A DNA stretch of 64,000 bases. Source: Ulva prolifera (lineage: Eukaryota; Chlorophyta; Ulvophyceae; Ulvales; Ulvaceae). This document shows, piece by piece, positions 9,297 to 21,654 of the stretch (position 1 is the first letter of the stretch; each line of letters opens with the position of its first letter). The notes beneath the pieces are model-generated. The model saw only the letters and a program-made list of their open reading frames with translations. It was not told the DNA's origin and searched no databases. Location: the NCBI GenBank assembly GCA_023078555.1, contig CM041203.1, positions 5,912,538 through 5,976,537 on the forward strand, read 5' to 3'. Both the position numbers and the translations under genes were made by a program.

Positions 9297-11521
9297 TCAC
9301 ACGCCCGCTGGCGTCGCCTCGTCCACGCTGCCCTCCACAAACTCCAGCCCATGCAGGGGGCACTCGGCGCGTGCAGCAGCAGCGATCGTGACCTCTGCCG
9401 GCGGCTGCAGCAGCAGCCAGGTGGCCAGCCGGAACTCATCCTGGTCGTCGGTCGGCACTGCAAACTCTACCGTCACCACCTGTAAACAAGATACGCATCC
9501 TTGTTACTTTATGGCAGCAGGGTGGGGCTGATGAACAGGTCCGATCGATTGACACTGCTGCAAACACACCCCCACTACCGCACCACAGCCGTCACCGAAG
9601 CTCTCTGATCACACGCCAATGTGGCCCACAGGTTCTGTGCCAGGCAATTGGAGGCAAACATGCACGGGTAGGTCTGCCTGAGGCGGTACGGCGTTCCACC
9701 ACGCTGCAGCTGTTCGCACGCCGGAAGTCTCTGCCACGCCGGGCCCCCACACATTTGCTGACCAAATAATTCACCGGGCGAGATCCGCATTTCAACGGTC
9801 GTATCTCAGGCTTTTGCACCCTGATCAAGAGAAGCGGTGCACATCCTATCTTACAAATACAATACGTAGGACATGTACGACTGGCGGATGGTGTGAAGCA
9901 GAGAGAGTCCTTACCGCTCGATAGATCAGCAGCTTTTCAACGATGCGCGGGCGCTGCTGGTCGAGTGTGGGTGGCTGTGGCGAGAGCCGCGTCCGCACCC
10001 GGGCCGCCACGGTGCACGGCAGCCGCGCCGCCAGGCCGCCCTCGAGAGCCTCCAGCTTCGCGTCAACGGCGGAGCGGCCACCCGGATTAGCGGCATCCCT
10101 GACGTGGAAGGTGTAGGTCCTCCGAACCACGCGGCGCCCGCGGACGGCGTCGTGGCTCCCCTCGGGCTGCACCTCGAGGGCGGGCACCTGCAGCCACATG
10201 CATGCCTCTCATGCATTGATGAGTGCAGCACAGCTCGAGCACTTGGGCAGGCGCATGAGCAGCAGTGCTGGAGGGGTAATGCATACAGCACATGTGACTG
10301 ACTCTCCATTCGGCGTACGGCATGAGAGCATGATCGATGAACGCATCATGATAGACGGGATTGGATCGGTCAACCTCACCACTGCTCCACAGAATCCAGC
10401 ATGCTGCAATGCTGGCAGCAAAACACCCGCATGACGCGCATGTGCATGGAACTCATGCAATGCACGGTGTGAATGCACCCACGAGGCCCCATCAAGCCAC
10501 AGCACCCAGAGCTTGCGAGCGAAGGGCGCACCAGCATGCTGCCGCCTGAGCTGTAGATCGGCGATAGCAGAGCATCGCAGCCGAGGGTGTGGTGCAGCAT
10601 GTAGAGGCCTCCGCGCCAGCGCACGACGTGGCTGTCGAGACCGTGCAGGTGGCCAGCACCATCGCTCTGCCTGCACATCCTTAAACCCACTGTCCGCTCT
10701 CATGTATCAGTCTGCCGTGATCATTCATCGTGGCATCAAGGGTCAAAGCATGGGTCATAGGTGCCACACACCACGGCGCCGAGCGCGGCGCTGTGTCGCG
10801 TCAGCAGCAAACAGCGAAATAGTTTAGACAGATCTAGTGGGGCCAATGAGCATGGCCAGGATGCGAAGTACGGGGCCACGCTTTGAATCAATACTCAAAG
10901 GAAGCCACGTTGTGCAAGCTTAATCCAGCGAGAAGACGAGTTCAACGAGACGACGATAGCTGCGCAGGCCGTGGATGAGGAGCAGCCCCTGGGACAGAAG
11001 AACCGAGATGGAAGCCGGATGCTTACAACCAGACACTGCGGAGCCATGATCTGCAGCAGAGATTGGCCAGCAGAATCTGAAGAATCCTGATCAAGGCAGG
11101 GCTGCTGAGACTCACAGGACCCAGAATTGCTCGCGGCTGACACTAGTGGGAGGCACACCTGTCGAGGAAGGGCTTCAGCAAGGGCTGTGCGGCTTTGTAC
11201 AGCAGCGCCACCAGCACAGTACCGCCGAGGAAGACTGCAGCCGGCTTGGGCAGAGAGCCGGCAGCGGCTGCGGCGACCGAGCCGCTGGGGACGCGAGACT
11301 GGCACAAGAACACCGCGAGCCCTAGGCCTAGGGCAGCCTGCACGCCACAGAATGGTGAACCGTGGAGCGGTGTGTTGCAGGGACGGGAATGCGGAGGCAC
11401 GAGGCAGCCACAGAGAACGACAGCGAAGGGTGTGGTGCCACAGGCCCACACGGCTCAGACTGCCCACACAATGCCAAACCATGACCGACAACGCATTCTC
11501 GCCGGTGGTCAGCCACACCAT
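9297..11521 (-). CDS. Unrecognised protein with two N-terminal membrane segments (six exons, 320 aa)
   Basis: The model joins 11521-11468, 11337-11159, 10670-10532, 10187-9915, 9730-9596 and 9479-9297. All junctions are GT-AG and frame phase is conserved throughout (963 nt). The first exon and the start of the second form a hydrophobic helix (ALSVMVWHC joined to AALGLGLAVFL). A second helix (AAVFLGGTVLVALLY) follows. The rest is soluble, with a segment LDSHVVRWRGGLYMLHHT, a basic RGRRVVRRTYTFHVRD strand region and an acidic C-terminus ending in DEATPAGV. The start ATG at 11521 is the first in frame; an upstream exon is possible. No family was recognised. A two-pass N-terminal anchor with a large soluble domain would fit an endomembrane or organelle envelope protein, but that is inference. 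Confidence 0.55.
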
Positions 11522-12379
11522 CTCCGCACCATGGCAGCCGTAAGATGAGGGCCGGCGACAGGGTGGAGCTGCTCTAGGCCCAGCCTGTTCACAGCGCTCA
11601 ACAGCACCACAGTCCGTGTACCCACTACCCTACCCAGCGCGTCATCCTCCAAAGCAGTCACCAGGAAAACTGCGCAGATCAAACGGTCACGGTGTCAGTT
11701 GATACAGGCGGTGGGGCTGACCAGTGGTTCTTAACATGTTCCGCAACATCGTTTACATACTTTTAATGTACTTCAACCTATACACACAGGATTGTGCAGA
11801 TGCTGTTCCTGTTGATTCTTTCTGCACGGTACACGTGGGCCGCTAGCAGCAGAGCGAGGCTGGTATGGGTGGTACGCATCATCAACATCGCTACGTTTGC
11901 GTTGCGAGGCGATTGTGACTGTCATCGAGCTTCAAGCAGCCACCCACACGGCGTCAGCAGCGCTGCGCCATGCATATGCGAAAGGGAATATTCCCACATC
12001 ACAGCGTCAGACGCACGACAGACAGGCAAGTAGACGCATGCAACATATTCCTACGCGCAATCTTCGGCGATCAGCCGAAGCCCATGACCAGCGATGCGGA
12101 GCACTGTCACCCATCGCATGGCTTTGGAGTCTTCCGAGCGCATGGTTCTTCCCCTGATCGGTATAAGTATCGTCCCAAATACCATCTGTAGGTCCATGAG
12201 GACATGCGCGCTACACATGACGCGCTGAACAGAAATTGATAACCAGGGCCCCGCGGGACAATCGATCGTTAGGGCCTGGCGTTTCTTTTGAACAAGCGCG
12301 TCGAAATTCGCAGCCAGGAGAGCGCGGCTTAGGTTTCAAACAGCCCTGTGGAGAAGACCAGGAACCTACTCTGACGATC
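11522..12379. other. No supported gene
   Basis: Short open frames only. A plus-strand segment near 12052-12191 ends in a natural-looking C-terminus (RYKYRPKYHL, then stop) but has no definable exon start or partner. It was not promoted to a gene. Confidence 0.3.
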
Positions 12380-12594
12380 GACCTGCATTCATAGCCGAGC
12401 GAAGCCGTGCCACGACGAGCGGCAGCACTGCCACCGGCAGAGAAAGGCGAGCCCTTGACCTTGTGATCCATTGATGTAGACAGCTTCCTCTGCACAAAAA
12501 CATGGCGTTTGGTAGCGTTATCGCGTTCGCGTGTGGCTCCAACACAAGCCCGGCATGATGACCTCGGTATCGGGGCAAGAGTCGCTGCAGACAT
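12380..12594 (-). CDS. Candidate first exon of an unknown minus-strand gene
   Basis: An ATG at 12594 opens a frame with ordinary protein composition (MSAATLAPIPRSS, then a basic segment with MDHKVKGSPFSAGG, then SLGYEC) up to possible donors near 12382. No continuing exon could be matched by phase. It might precede the 9297-11521 gene, whose first exon has its own ATG. Weak support. Confidence 0.25.
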
Positions 12595-15500
12595 GTCGTT
12601 GGTAAACAGGATACGTCACTGTACAGATACGACCGTTGTCAAGCCATGGCTCTGAATGATTTATGCGCGATTGATGGTTGTGGGATCACATGTGTGCTTT
12701 CGGGCACGAGTCTGGCCGCATGACCTGCCTACTGGTGCACACATCGAGACCGCACGCAGCAGCGCTATCTCGTTCGTTACGAGAAGAGCCAGCAAAGAGG
12801 TCTGGTAGACTACGCACGTTGCTTCAGTGTTTAAGACGTGCTCAGTCTATGCACAGTGTCGTCGGGATGGTGTCTAACCGGCTGATGGTGTGACGGGAAG
12901 ATTCCAGCGTGCTTTTCGCGAGGGATGGGCCGGGCAAAAGTGATATTGTCAGATGAATGAACATACATAAAGTCGAAGGTTAATTTATGAAGAAGACCTG
13001 TGTGCAAGGAGAAAGGTGTCATCACAGCCTAGGACGGATGCTGCGTCAGCGTCATCACCTGTCGCCACACTGTCGAGAAATGAGAACATGGTGCTTTGTG
13101 ATGTCACGTGCGTGTGTTGTAGCGTCATTCTGATGAAAGCGGTGCGCGCGCGCGCATATTTTCGCGTCATTGCTGCATCGCTCTCCGGAAACAGCTGTCG
13201 ACCTGAAGTCGTTGTCAGTTCAGACTCCAGGCTCGATCACAGGACGGTATTGGGCACGCAGGAAGAGCACCACATGCATCACCTGACCGCGGGCGTCTGG
13301 AACGTTGCTAGCGGCAGGTGGTGTGAGGAGTAGCTGCAAATGCTTGGACCTGATGGCAGCTGCTCAGCTCATGGAGGGGTGCTCTTATCCATACAGCAGC
13401 TGGTCCAAGACCTCACGAGTCATGAGTTATGACCAAGCCCACATCATGTCGGAAGCGTACAAGCAGGTTGCAAGCAGGTTGCAAGCAGGTGCACTGCCAA
13501 GCGCCCTTAGGCTCGCAAAGCACACGCCTGGCCCACACATGCACTGCACGCGGCCTTGTCTCAACGACCACCGAGCTGCTCATTTCAGGGGGCCTTGTCT
13601 GATACTTCAGGCCCAACATGTGCCTCACAAGCTTCACACATGCCTCTCACACGAAGCGATGCGGTGCCCAGGTCAGCAGAATGCTGTGTGGAAGCATCGG
13701 GCGCTGCTGATTCGTGCAGTGAGAGCACTGTTCAGCATCACAACTTCGAGTCCAGTATCCAGCCATGGCAGGAACCTAGGATCGGGCAAGCCCTGACCAT
13801 GCCCTTGGCAATGCCAGCAGCATGCTCCAGCGCCTACCGAGCAGCTGTCGCATACCGCACATGCTCGACAGCAGCGGACAATAGCAGCTGCAGGCTGCTA
13901 TTGTCAAATCTGCTGGTGCCCATGACGATGAAGCAAAACAAACAGGCATATATGCTATCACAGCACATGGCACGCTGGTGGCGAGCCGGCCAGAACAGGT
14001 GCCTCTGAACTTTTGGTGGTGCCTTGGGCTGCATGAGTGTGCATGAGGGTGAGCTTCAGGGAGCTCCGTGAAGCTCATACTGAGCCTAAATGGACACACA
14101 GCACTGCCATGGTGCGACCATGAGGTGATGCAGGTGAGGGAGCGTCAGGTCTGGTGACAGGCCCAGGAACCAATGTCGCCCTGACCATGATCAGATGTTC
14201 CCCCACACACGGACGCACAAAACACACGAGACACTTGTAGTGAAGAGCGTGTGCTGGGTGTACAAGGCAGGCGAGGCAGACGCTGTGTGTACCAAGGGTT
14301 ACGTGGATTATCTCACCCAAAGATGGAGTGGGTGTACACCATGGGGACCTTCAGACTGTTCAGAGCGAGTGATGATTTCTTGAGCACCTAAGAGCAAGTT
14401 TTACCGGAATGCTATGCAGCCTGTGTACGTGTCCGCGGGGATATGTGTTCAATGTGGGATCTCACGCAGGTGGAGCTGAAGAGCAGGCACAGCGGCGGCC
14501 GCACCTGAACTTTCGCCACCAGCCGCCCCGAGCCACTGCCACCCCAAGCCGCTGCGTGCCCGCATCCCTCTGCCACCGAATGGCTACTGCAGTGCCAGCT
14601 GCATGACCTGGTTAGCAGACCCTTCCCTGTGGCACCGCGGGCGGCTCCGCAGAACCTGTGCTTCGTGTCCAGCTGTCACCCAATCACCCCTGTGCTGCAA
14701 TAGCTGTCATGTCACCCCTGTGCTGCATTGGCTGCCATGTCACCCCTGCGCTGCCAAACCCCTACGCCCTACCCCCTACGCCCAGCCTGCACAGCCTGCA
14801 AATGACGCCCACGCCGAGCGATAAGGTCATGAATGGCCAGCTGTCACCGTCCGCTCGACACGGACGCCCGTAATACATCACTGTGTCAAAGCTGGTCCGA
14901 GAGAAGAGATGCCAGCGTGTCTTGCCGGCCGGAAGTGCCGGAAGTGCCAGCGTGTCTTGCCGGAAGGCAGCCTACAGTTGGCCGCCAGGTGGCTGTCAGC
15001 TTCACTTGAGCACCTGCACAATCGTAGAGTCTGTGCCCAGCTTCTGCTTACCTTCACAGCCATGTGTGGTGCTCACTGTGTGAGGCACACAGTAAAATTA
15101 CCCCAGTGTGAGGTGATGTTGACTCTGAGCCTCTGCGCTTTAACTGTGTGCCTGTGTCACCCCGCATGCATGTGCAGTGGTTGTGCCTGTGAGTGTGAAC
15201 CTCCAAACATTTTGATACACCCACAGCATGGCAGCCTGTGGCGTATTGCGGCATAAGCTGCAGCATGGGGGATTGAAGGCAGCAACAAGATGGCAGCCCA
15301 CATGTCCTACCACTATCTGTGGCCTGAGCTGACAGGATGTGGACACTGAGCCCGATCTCTCCCAGGCACGACATTTGCTGGGAGCTAAACCTGATATCGA
15401 CGGATCTGACATGTATGTACGTGCCATGGGTCACTAAATCAGGCTTACTTCCAGTCCAGATTAAATGCCTCGGTCATGACCACCAAACGAGAGCGTTCCA

Positions 15501-17444
15501 ACTCGTGGCCTGGCGGTGCCACGCCTTGCTGCCGATCAGCAAACAGTTTAAATTGTTGCAGTGATGGTCGTAGTTGTTAAAGTTGAAGTGATTCGGCGGA
15601 GAGATGCTGCGATGCTGCGTGTGAGGCAGACAAACTGCTGCTGAGTGCACTTTCGCAACGCAGAGCACTTAAATCTGCATGATGAAACATCCAAAGCAGC
15701 GCTTCGGAAATGAGCGCGATCGCTTGTAGGAACGATACGTGTTTGGGTGTGCTACTGCCGGATTTGCCAGTGCGAGATGTTCGCTGGCGCTTTGTCTGCA
15801 CAGAACGCTGCGATCAAGGCGGCACGACTCGGTCAGTATACAGGACACCACGTCGCAGTATCGGTTTCAATGCATGGCTTTCCGTGAGGTATGCTTGTGC
15901 GTCTCGGCCACTCTGGGTGTACACGCCTCGTTGGCGTGAATGCGGGCACGCCAAGATCGCAGCACCATGTATCACGGTCAAATGCCAAGCAACATACAGC
16001 TGTAATTGCCTAAATTGCGCTGCCCAGGGTGACTTTGCTTTAGAGCGCGTGGACTTGACTGCTGTGATGCCGACCATGCCTGCGTACGATGTGCGCTGGC
16101 GCTGACTCGACCGAGGGGGCATCAACGCTGTCCGTCAGCCATTCCAAGAGCAACGTGTTGCAAAAGAATCCAATTGCCGTGACAGAACGATCTGTGATCT
16201 GGACTGGCACAAATTTTCTGCTTCGAGTTACGCACCATGCGCAGGCAATCTTCGGCACACCTCGCCTCACCTCCCACGAGGCTCATACAAGACATCCCCC
16301 GATATTATCGGACAGAAGCGCCCCTACAACAAAACGCGACGCTGCCACAAGAACGCTGAATGATTAAGCTGCGGTTCGTGCAATCAGAGACCAGGGCAAA
16401 ACGTGAGCTGATCGAGGACGACGACAACAGCATAACACCGACTATATCAGTGAGATTGCGTCGGCATGCCGCCAAAACGCGTTGGCAGCTGCGTTCACAC
16501 GCACATATGACAAACCTAGCTAGACTTGCCGCTCTTACGACTGATTGAAATGGAGCGCGGGCCTGTCTCGCCATCGCCGGAAAAGAGACTTATCACGAAT
16601 GTTCACGATCGTACCTGTCAGCGTGATGCAGCATGGGCATGCTGAGCCATCGGAAAGGCCCATGTCGTCACTGCGCGTGCGTCTCATCTGCACTGCGATG
16701 TCCGGTAACTGCCAGGATCCGTATGACTGGTGTGCTGCATGCTGCGACTAATCAGCGGCACAAGCTTAGAATCATATTAACGGCTGCAATACATTGAAGC
16801 CACCGCTATCTGCAGAGCATCACTTGTACCTACTGCGGTCTACGTGTACTGGTCCATCACAACTCTGAGATTCATCTCTGTCAACGTCGCGAGCGCTGGG
16901 AGCTGACCGGGCGCAACTCACGATCAATATCGCGGCAAGTCCGCTCATTGCTAAGTCACTGCCATCACCACAGCTGCTAAATTCACGGTGAGCTGGTCCT
17001 TACACCAGGATAAAGCGCAAGGGAACGGCGGTGTTGGTTCTTGTGCCACACGAGGTCACGAGGTCATCCCGGGTCAGGTTTGTGACGGGCGTCGACGTCC
17101 ACACAGCGCACCTACACCACGCAGGCCCCCGCCGCCGCGCCTCGGCGTTCCGATGGTCAGTCTCCGCGTCACCACAACCTCATGCCTGAGCAAGCTGTGG
17201 CGTGTGCATGTTGGAGGTGGAGAGGTACACGTGTCATGTGCCATGAGGCGACCACCTGCAGCGGGACATGCCGGCGCCTCGCCAGCACTGTGCAAGCAGC
17301 TGCATGCTGGTGACGGTGTTGCTGCGCTGCTTTCTGGGTGCGCGGTGCTGCCCGCCTCGCCGCCGTCTGCCTTGTCGCACTGTGCAAACGCGTTGCCGCG
17401 ACAACGCGCAGGCTCGCACTGCACCACGCGCACGCTGCCTGCCA
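12595..17444. other. Long interval without a supported gene; minor tandem repeats
   Basis: Six-frame inspection gave only short frames without consistent splice partners. Local repeats are present. An 11-bp unit (CAAGCAGGTTG) occurs three times at 13460-13490. About three 28-bp units containing TCACCCCTGTGCTGC lie at 14684-14758. TGCCAGCGTGTCTTGCCGG is repeated at 14910 and 14947. A stretch near 14960-15060 reads plausibly as an exon on the plus strand but could equally be a minus-strand start, so no call is made. Confidence 0.4.
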
Positions 17445-17530
17445 GTGTTGGGTCTGTTGGGTCGTCGGGTCCAATCACATGTAACAACTCCGAATGCTCA
17501 GATCTAATTTCTGGGTGTTCGACCCAACAC
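17445..17530. mobile_element. MITE-like element, copy 1 (86 bp, perfect 10-bp terminal inverted repeats)
   Basis: The element begins GTGTTGGGTC (17445-17454) and ends GACCCAACAC (17521-17530), exact inverted repeats. Its interior contains, on the minus strand, CAGAAATTAGA followed by ATTCGGA and TTGTTACATGTGAT. The same interior recurs at 18081-18183 on the plus strand, which shows this is a dispersed family. No coding capacity. No obvious target-site duplication was found at this copy. Confidence 0.6.
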
Positions 17531-17880
17531 CGTTGACTACTGTAGAGTATTCACAAAACAGTGAACGGGAGCAAACAAACACTGAAACTGTAGATTAGTC
17601 AACAGCAGATGCAGCGGCAGATCTGCCGCTGAACGAAGCTCACGAGGCTTGCGAACCTTGCCTACTCTGCCTTAAGTGGTGTGCCTGCGGTACTGTCCTC
17701 AGTGTCCTGTACCTGTTGGTCTCTGGACCTCAAACAGTTTGAAAATCCTCTTCTTCAGCAAGGTGGCCATGCGCGCCGCAGATTCCTGCGACTCGCCACC
17801 ATGCATGCCAGGCCATGTCATACGAGGAATTCCGTGCACACAGCCATGCATGGCCATGCGCCGCCAGCAGCATCACTGCT

Positions 17881-17960
17881 GATCTTGAGATACAGCCTCT
17901 GCAGACGTCTGTACACTGCGGATCTTGAGATACAGCCTCTGCAGACGTCTGTACACTGCG
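17881..17960. repeat. Perfect 40-bp tandem duplication (two copies)
   Basis: The 40 bases at 17881-17920 (starting GATCTTGAGATACAGCCTCT) are repeated exactly at 17921-17960. No associated gene is evident. Confidence 0.95.
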
Positions 17961-18067
17961 GGGGCATCATGCATGTGCGAGAGCCTATCATCCAGACGTG
18001 CACTCTCTCACTGAGAGGGGGCAAACCCTTGGATGTGTGAACAGTGTACTTGACTGCCGTTGAGGCG

Positions 18068-18196
18068 CTGGTGTGTCACAGTGTTGGGTCGCTTTGCAGA
18101 ATTCCCAGGTCTGCCACTCAGAAATTAGACGTGAATATTCGGATTTGTTACATGTGATCAGGCCCGAGGGCCCAAAACTAGTACTGGTGTGTCACA
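18068..18196. mobile_element. MITE-like element, copy 2, flanked by 13-bp direct repeats
   Basis: The plus strand from 18081 reads GTGTTGGGTCG and then carries the family interior (CAGAAATTAGA, ATTCGGA, TTGTTACATGTGATC). It ends near 18174 with GGCCCAAAAC, a degraded form of the right terminal repeat. The sequence CTGGTGTGTCACA flanks it at 18068-18080 and 18184-18196. Long direct repeats like these could be target-site duplications or host repeats captured by chance. Confidence 0.5.
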
Positions 18197-18923
18197 TGCC
18201 ACGAGACATCCGAGGCATCTTCGTAGCAGGGGTTTGGGAGGGGGGTTGGCAGACCTCGGGTGTGTGAACCGGGGCCCGGCCCCGGCAAAATATCCGCGCA
18301 TAGGTGGCGAGGCATTGCTGCGTATTGGTGCTTATCCACTCGGCTAGTCTGACCCGGCCGAGCATGCATGCGGTGCGATTCTCTGAGAGTGTGCTGCAGG
18401 GTGGGGTGGGCGCATGCACGCGTGGGTCGGTGTTGGCGGGCTTGCAGGAGTAGGAATGCCCAATGCTGGTGTCCACAGGCGTGTGTTCTCAGTGCCGGGC
18501 TGCAGCGCCTGGGGGGTGTGCTGTGTGGAGTGACGGAGGTGGCTTGTGCAAGCCGCACTCCTGTTCTTGTGGAGCAAATGCTTTCTTCGGCGCTCCCTAC
18601 CTCTCCGTTTTTCCGTTGCAATTTGATCCGATCTTTGCGCAGCTGCACGTGCATGTGGAGCACAGCGATGTCTAGACCGGTGCGCAGGGGCTCCGCGCAG
18701 AGCCCCCGTCCGGAGCAACAGCTGCCCCTGCAGCCACACATTGCCAGGGGCAGCCATGGCGATGCCCTGCGGCGGCGTGCGCGCACGTCCAAGCCACATC
18801 TCCGCCCGCCCGTTCCCTGCCCGTTTAAACCGGATCCACTGCGGCATAAATTCAAGTTGCGCCATGAGTGCGCATGAAACAGGCCGCCATGTGTCTCTGA
18901 GACCCTAGCTCGGCTCTGGGGCA

Positions 18924-18951
18924 GTATTAATACTTAATATAGTATTAATAC
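18924..18951. repeat. Two copies of a 10-bp palindrome
   Basis: GTATTAATAC occurs at 18924-18933 and 18942-18951, separated by eight A/T bases. Each copy is its own reverse complement, so the pair can also form a larger hairpin. Confidence 0.9.
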
Positions 18952-19007
18952 AATTGGGCCGCGTTGCAGCGTTCTCCGGGATGCTGTCCTGAAAAGCAGG
19001 TCTATCT

Positions 19008-19066
19008 TTTTAGGTCGACCTAAAACTTCAGAATTGTTCTATGTGATCGGGCTGGACGACCAACAG
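19008..19066. repeat. 18-bp perfect palindrome followed by a diverged third copy of the MITE-like interior
   Basis: TTTTAGGTCGACCTAAAA (19008-19025) is a perfect palindrome. It is followed directly by GAATTGTTCTATGTGATCGG and GGACGACCAACAG. These match the family core TTGTTACATGTGATC and the terminal GACCCAAC with a few changes, so this looks like a decayed member. Confidence 0.45.
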
Positions 19067-21654
19067 CAGCTCTGCGGATTGGCACAGCCCTCAGGGCCTG
19101 GAGACGACAGTTCAAGCGCCGGCGAACAGCGAGTGCGGTGTCGGGTGATCACAAGTGTCATGGCACCATGCTTCATGGTTGCCGTGCACACATCGTGGTG
19201 CTGGCGGGTGAGCGGTTCCCCTGGCGTGCCATGTGCTACGGCAGCACATGCCGACAGGCGAGTAGCGCTAGCACTGCAGTGCATCGCGACTGCGAGCCAC
19301 ATGCATGAGGGCCGTGCTTCACTCTCAAACCCTCTACTGGCGAGCCTGCAAAGGCGGTCAGCATCCACGAGATCTCCCTTTGACAGCCGATCTGCAGACT
19401 GGATCAGCTGCCGCCAAGTGACAGCAATTACACAATACTTCGTTGACATCATTGCCAATTCATTTCTGGATAAGCCGTTGTTGCAACAGTGATGGTGTTG
19501 ACCAGATCACAATCGATTGAAGAATCACATGTCACAACCAAGCAATACTGCAGGACCTGGGCACGGTAGTCTGAAGCCGTAGTGCCATGCATATGCAGAC
19601 CTGCGGGAGCCATCCTGGGTACGGCCCCCCGGGGTGCCGGATGGCCATCCGGCACCTGCTAGTCCAGAGAGAGTCCAGGTAGCCACAACCCTGCCTGTCG
19701 CGTCCCCGGTGCACCTGTGCACAGCACGGACTCACGCTATCATGAGACCACGTGCGTCTCGAATTCTTAAGGTTGTTGAACATCTACTGACTCTGTAGCA
19801 GCAATGATCCGGAGTTCCGGGTGGTGCAGGTGCAGGTTGATGGTGCTTTCAACCCGTGTTTCAACCAGCTGGGTGGTGAGTCACACTAGCACTTACCAGT
19901 GTTCAGTCGTCATGCCCATTAGCATAGAAGATTCTGAAGTGTTGCGCAAGTTCTGGGAGTGCAGGCCAACACTGTCTACGACGCCAGTGCTTGTGCCATG
20001 ATGAATGACTCTGCAGCACTGCTGACAATCGCAGGCACAAGTTGCACCGTTGACAGCTGGTGTAGGCGCTAAACCCTGTGGCAAATTGCGAAACGAGGCA
20101 GTCACATGTAACATAAGACTCCTCTACTAGACCGGAAGCCCGGAAAGTTGCAAATGCTCAAGTCACATGGAAGTGCAGACACGGCCGTGAGTGTGCCCAA
20201 CCTTTCCAGCAGTTCTGTTCACCCGCAGAGACAGACCACGCCTGCCTGCGACGGCAGCCTGGACCAGCAGCGCATTGCCTCTAAGAGGCCACTGCATGTG
20301 CAGAAGAGGACATAGCATTCGTGACAGCTCATGTACATCAATGTTGGTATGCCGAATGCCCGGAGGTTGAGTCTTCAAGAACAGATCAAAACTCCTTATT
20401 TTCAAGTCAACCGTGAAACCCTCAAGCTCCAGTGCTGCTGTACACGTGTTGGACTCTGCAATGCTCTGGTTCTGCTCTGCACATGTTGGCCGCAGCATCT
20501 CGCGAGTCGGTGGTCCAGAAGGAGCGCCTGGTGCTCACAGAAGCCAGGGACACTAGTAGCAGCATGCGTTGTGGCAGAGGTGCCGTACTCTGATTGCAGG
20601 TGAACTTGAATGCACATGAAACAGGTTCGATCGATGGCAACCGCCTGCGCCAATACCGTGGCCATGTCAAGTGTGTTCACTTTACATTACGTCAACTCTG
20701 ATGGGCACAGCAAGACAGCACTGGCCATGAATACACCGGTACACTTCCCTGGCTGTCCCGAATCCCTAACGGTGGACCTGTATCCAGAAAGGACTCATGA
20801 GCCAGCACAACTTGAGACTGAAGTTGTGCTGCGCTGGTAGCCTGCCCTGCATTGTTGTTCTGGGCTGCCATCCACCAGAACAGCAGCCACGTTGGCCTGT
20901 CATGGATTCACATTTTTCTCTCGAGCACGATCTATATGGTGCCGCAGTATCTGTTTCTCTTCTCAGCAGTGACAATGTCAATCTTGCACTGCTCCTGGCA
21001 ACCAGTCCATAACCAGGCGACACAGCTGATGACCCAGGGGTGCTCCACTGCACCCCTGCGCACATACTGAGCACCCACTGCGACCCAGGTGTACGCCTGT
21101 AACTGGAAGCCATCCGACGGTATGCATGTTCTCAAGTGACCCGATTACTCTGACCTGGTCAAACGGCACCTAACAAACTGCATGGCCTGTGCTCCACCCA
21201 CACATCTTGAACGCGGACATTCATGCTAGCCCTGTCATACGGCATTGACAATCCACTGAGCAGGCCGATTATGCTGTAATGGGCTGCTGTGCAGATGGCA
21301 TCTGTCGCCAGAAGGCGGGTTGAACATGCTCGAGGGCTTGTGCCGGAAGCACGCCCAGCTTGCGAGGCTGGCAAGCCTGTTGCGTGAGACGACACTGAGC
21401 AACGGAAAGTAGACGAACTTTGCAGCTGCCATGGGCATCAGGTCGTGGCTGTGTGCAGCTCAGACAGCAGCGCACAGGTGCCCCGAGAGGCGGTGGGGCA
21501 CCTCGCGGCACAGCGGAACTTTGGACCTTCAAATTGTGGTTGCAGAGGCTGGAGTTGACTGGTCAACGAGAGGCATGAGCTCATAGGCAACAAGAGGCGA
21601 GGGGCGGAAGCGCATGCAAGGGAGAGGTGCAGAGTCTGCGATCGATCGCAGGTG
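19067..21654. other. No supported gene
   Basis: Several open frames of 65-150 codons exist, but none has consistent splice partners or a recognisable motif. A minus-strand stretch at 20163-20498 has ordinary composition and could be an exon of an unknown gene. Confidence 0.35.

Noticed and set aside
13140..13158. GCGCGCGCGC run as a possible regulatory Z-DNA element
   Set aside because: Too short, with no nearby supported gene.
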